Positions 63,682 to 64,000 of a stretch of DNA of 64,000 nucleotides are shown one piece after another. The stretch spans positions 80,158-144,157 of the forward strand of contig ONDM01000009.1 in the NCBI GenBank assembly GCA_900316585.1. The letters are read 5' to 3'. Within the stretch, counting starts at the first letter, position 1, and each line of letters starts with the position of its first letter. Under the pieces are notes generated by a model, which had not been told where the DNA came from, searched no databases, and saw only the letters and a list, made by a program, of their open reading frames with translations. This DNA comes from an uncultured Prevotellaceae bacterium. Its GTDB lineage: Bacteria > Bacteroidota > Bacteroidia > Bacteroidales > Bacteroidaceae. The position numbers and the translations under genes were made by a program.

Positions 63682-63902
63682 ATCCGCTTTCCGGAAATAA
63701 AACGCCGGTTGGCATCTAAGAGGCGATCTTTGATAGACTTAAGATAAACAGACAGAAGTAGTACAAGAGCAGATTACTTATTAGTAATTTGGGTAAAGAA
63801 TACGAACCGTCAGTAATGAATACTGTAAATTCGAACTTCATCCTCGGTACAGATCAAGACGTCCTTCTCCCTTCGGGGAGAGGCATCACATAAAGACATT
63901 AT
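63682..63902 (+). other. rRNA leader with boxA-like site
   Basis: About 220 bases of transcribed leader without a gene. GATCTTTGATA (63725-63735) resembles the boxA antitermination signal. A stable CTCCCTTCGGGGAG hairpin lies near 63869-63884, shortly before the mature 16S end, and may be part of the RNase III processing stem. Confidence 0.55.
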
Positions 63903-64000
63903 ACAATGAAGAGTTTGATCCTGGCTCAGGATGAACGCTAGCTACAGGCCTAACACATGCAAGTCGAGGGGCAGCGGGGGCAGAGCTTGCTCTGCCTGCC
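63903..64000 (+). rRNA. rrs: 16S ribosomal RNA, 5' end only
   Basis: The first ~98 bases, starting with GAAGAGTTTGATCCTGGCTC, followed by GATGAACGCTAGCTACAGGC and ACACATGCAAGTCGAGGGGC, the Bacteroidales 5' pattern. The gene runs off the right edge inside variable region V1. The 5' end is set by comparison with E. coli and could be off by a few bases. Confidence 0.95.

Noticed and set aside
1..64000. CRISPR arrays, insertion sequences, invertible promoters, riboswitches
   Set aside because: No regular repeat-spacer pattern, transposase, inverted-repeat-flanked promoter or familiar riboswitch core was seen by eye.

Overview
The window comes from a member of the Bacteroidales, most likely a gut Bacteroides/Phocaeicola/Prevotella-type organism. 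Four things point there. (1) Promoters repeatedly match the Bacteroidetes form TTTG-N18..21-TAnnTTTGC, and Shine-Dalgarno signals are weak. (2) The start of a 16S rRNA gene at the right edge has the Bacteroides-like 5' end. (3) There are lineage-typical genes: a succinylornithine-type transcarbamylase, a NigD-like lipoprotein, DUF4292 and DUF2807/DUF4369-type proteins, and glycine-lipid genes. (4) Metabolism is anaerobic: 2-oxoacid:ferredoxin oxidoreductase, ATP-type PEP carboxykinase, Pta-AckA. I see no prophage, insertion sequence, integrase, CRISPR array or toxin-antitoxin module; this is a core chromosomal region.

Layout. 1-5.7 kb (minus): start of the division and cell wall cluster, mraZ-rsmH-ftsL-ftsI-murE-mraY, led by MraZ-type direct repeats. 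5.9-7.7 kb (plus): glsA-glsB, a glycine-lipid acyltransferase pair. 7.85-7.92 kb: tRNA-Arg(CCU). 8.2-11.1 kb: two-gene KOR/POR oxidoreductase. 11.2-13.5 kb (minus): ECF sigma factor, membrane anti-sigma-like protein, small exported protein and DUF2807 protein. 13.9-20.7 kb (plus): pckA, a beta-barrel protein, and a TlpA-like/DsbD/cysteine desulfidase row. 20.8-24.5 kb (minus): a GH3 glycosidase and dGTPase. 24.6-33.5 kb (plus): dut, TPR protein, DUF4292 lipoprotein, EnvC-like protein, M20 deacylase, acyl-CoA synthetase, prfB, CYTH protein. 33.5-38.4 kb: VanZ-like protein, tandem NSS transporters, alkaline phosphatase, tRNA-Pro(CGG).

38.5-46.8 kb is an amino-acid block: argR-(N-acyltransferase)-argG-argC-argD on the minus strand, divergent from proB-proA-argF'. 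A candidate small RNA or leader lies between the two arms. With the M20 deacylase at 29 kb it gives most of an N-acylated arginine pathway; argB is not in the window. 46.9-51.5 kb (minus): PASTA protein, RluD-like pseudouridine synthase, ddl, acyltransferase, NigD-like lipoprotein. 51.6-55.5 kb: divergent rpmH and efp, then a glycosyltransferase-radC-DUF59-lpxH chain. 55.7-57.9 kb: pta-ackA. 58-61 kb: folP-cdaA (minus) divergent from murF (plus). 61-63.5 kb: a second GH3 enzyme. 63.6-64 kb: rRNA promoter, leader and 5' end of 16S rRNA.

No flagrantly new multi-gene system stands out. The most original signals are small: a GC-rich discriminator shared by the stable-RNA and translation-gene promoters, a serine at the specificity position of the transcarbamylase, a possible small RNA between argR and proB, a repeated hairpin-AAATATTT-hairpin element after two genes, and a DUF4292 lipoprotein that may be the missing LolB. 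All coordinates and motifs were read by eye; family names come from recognition of protein sequences, not searches.
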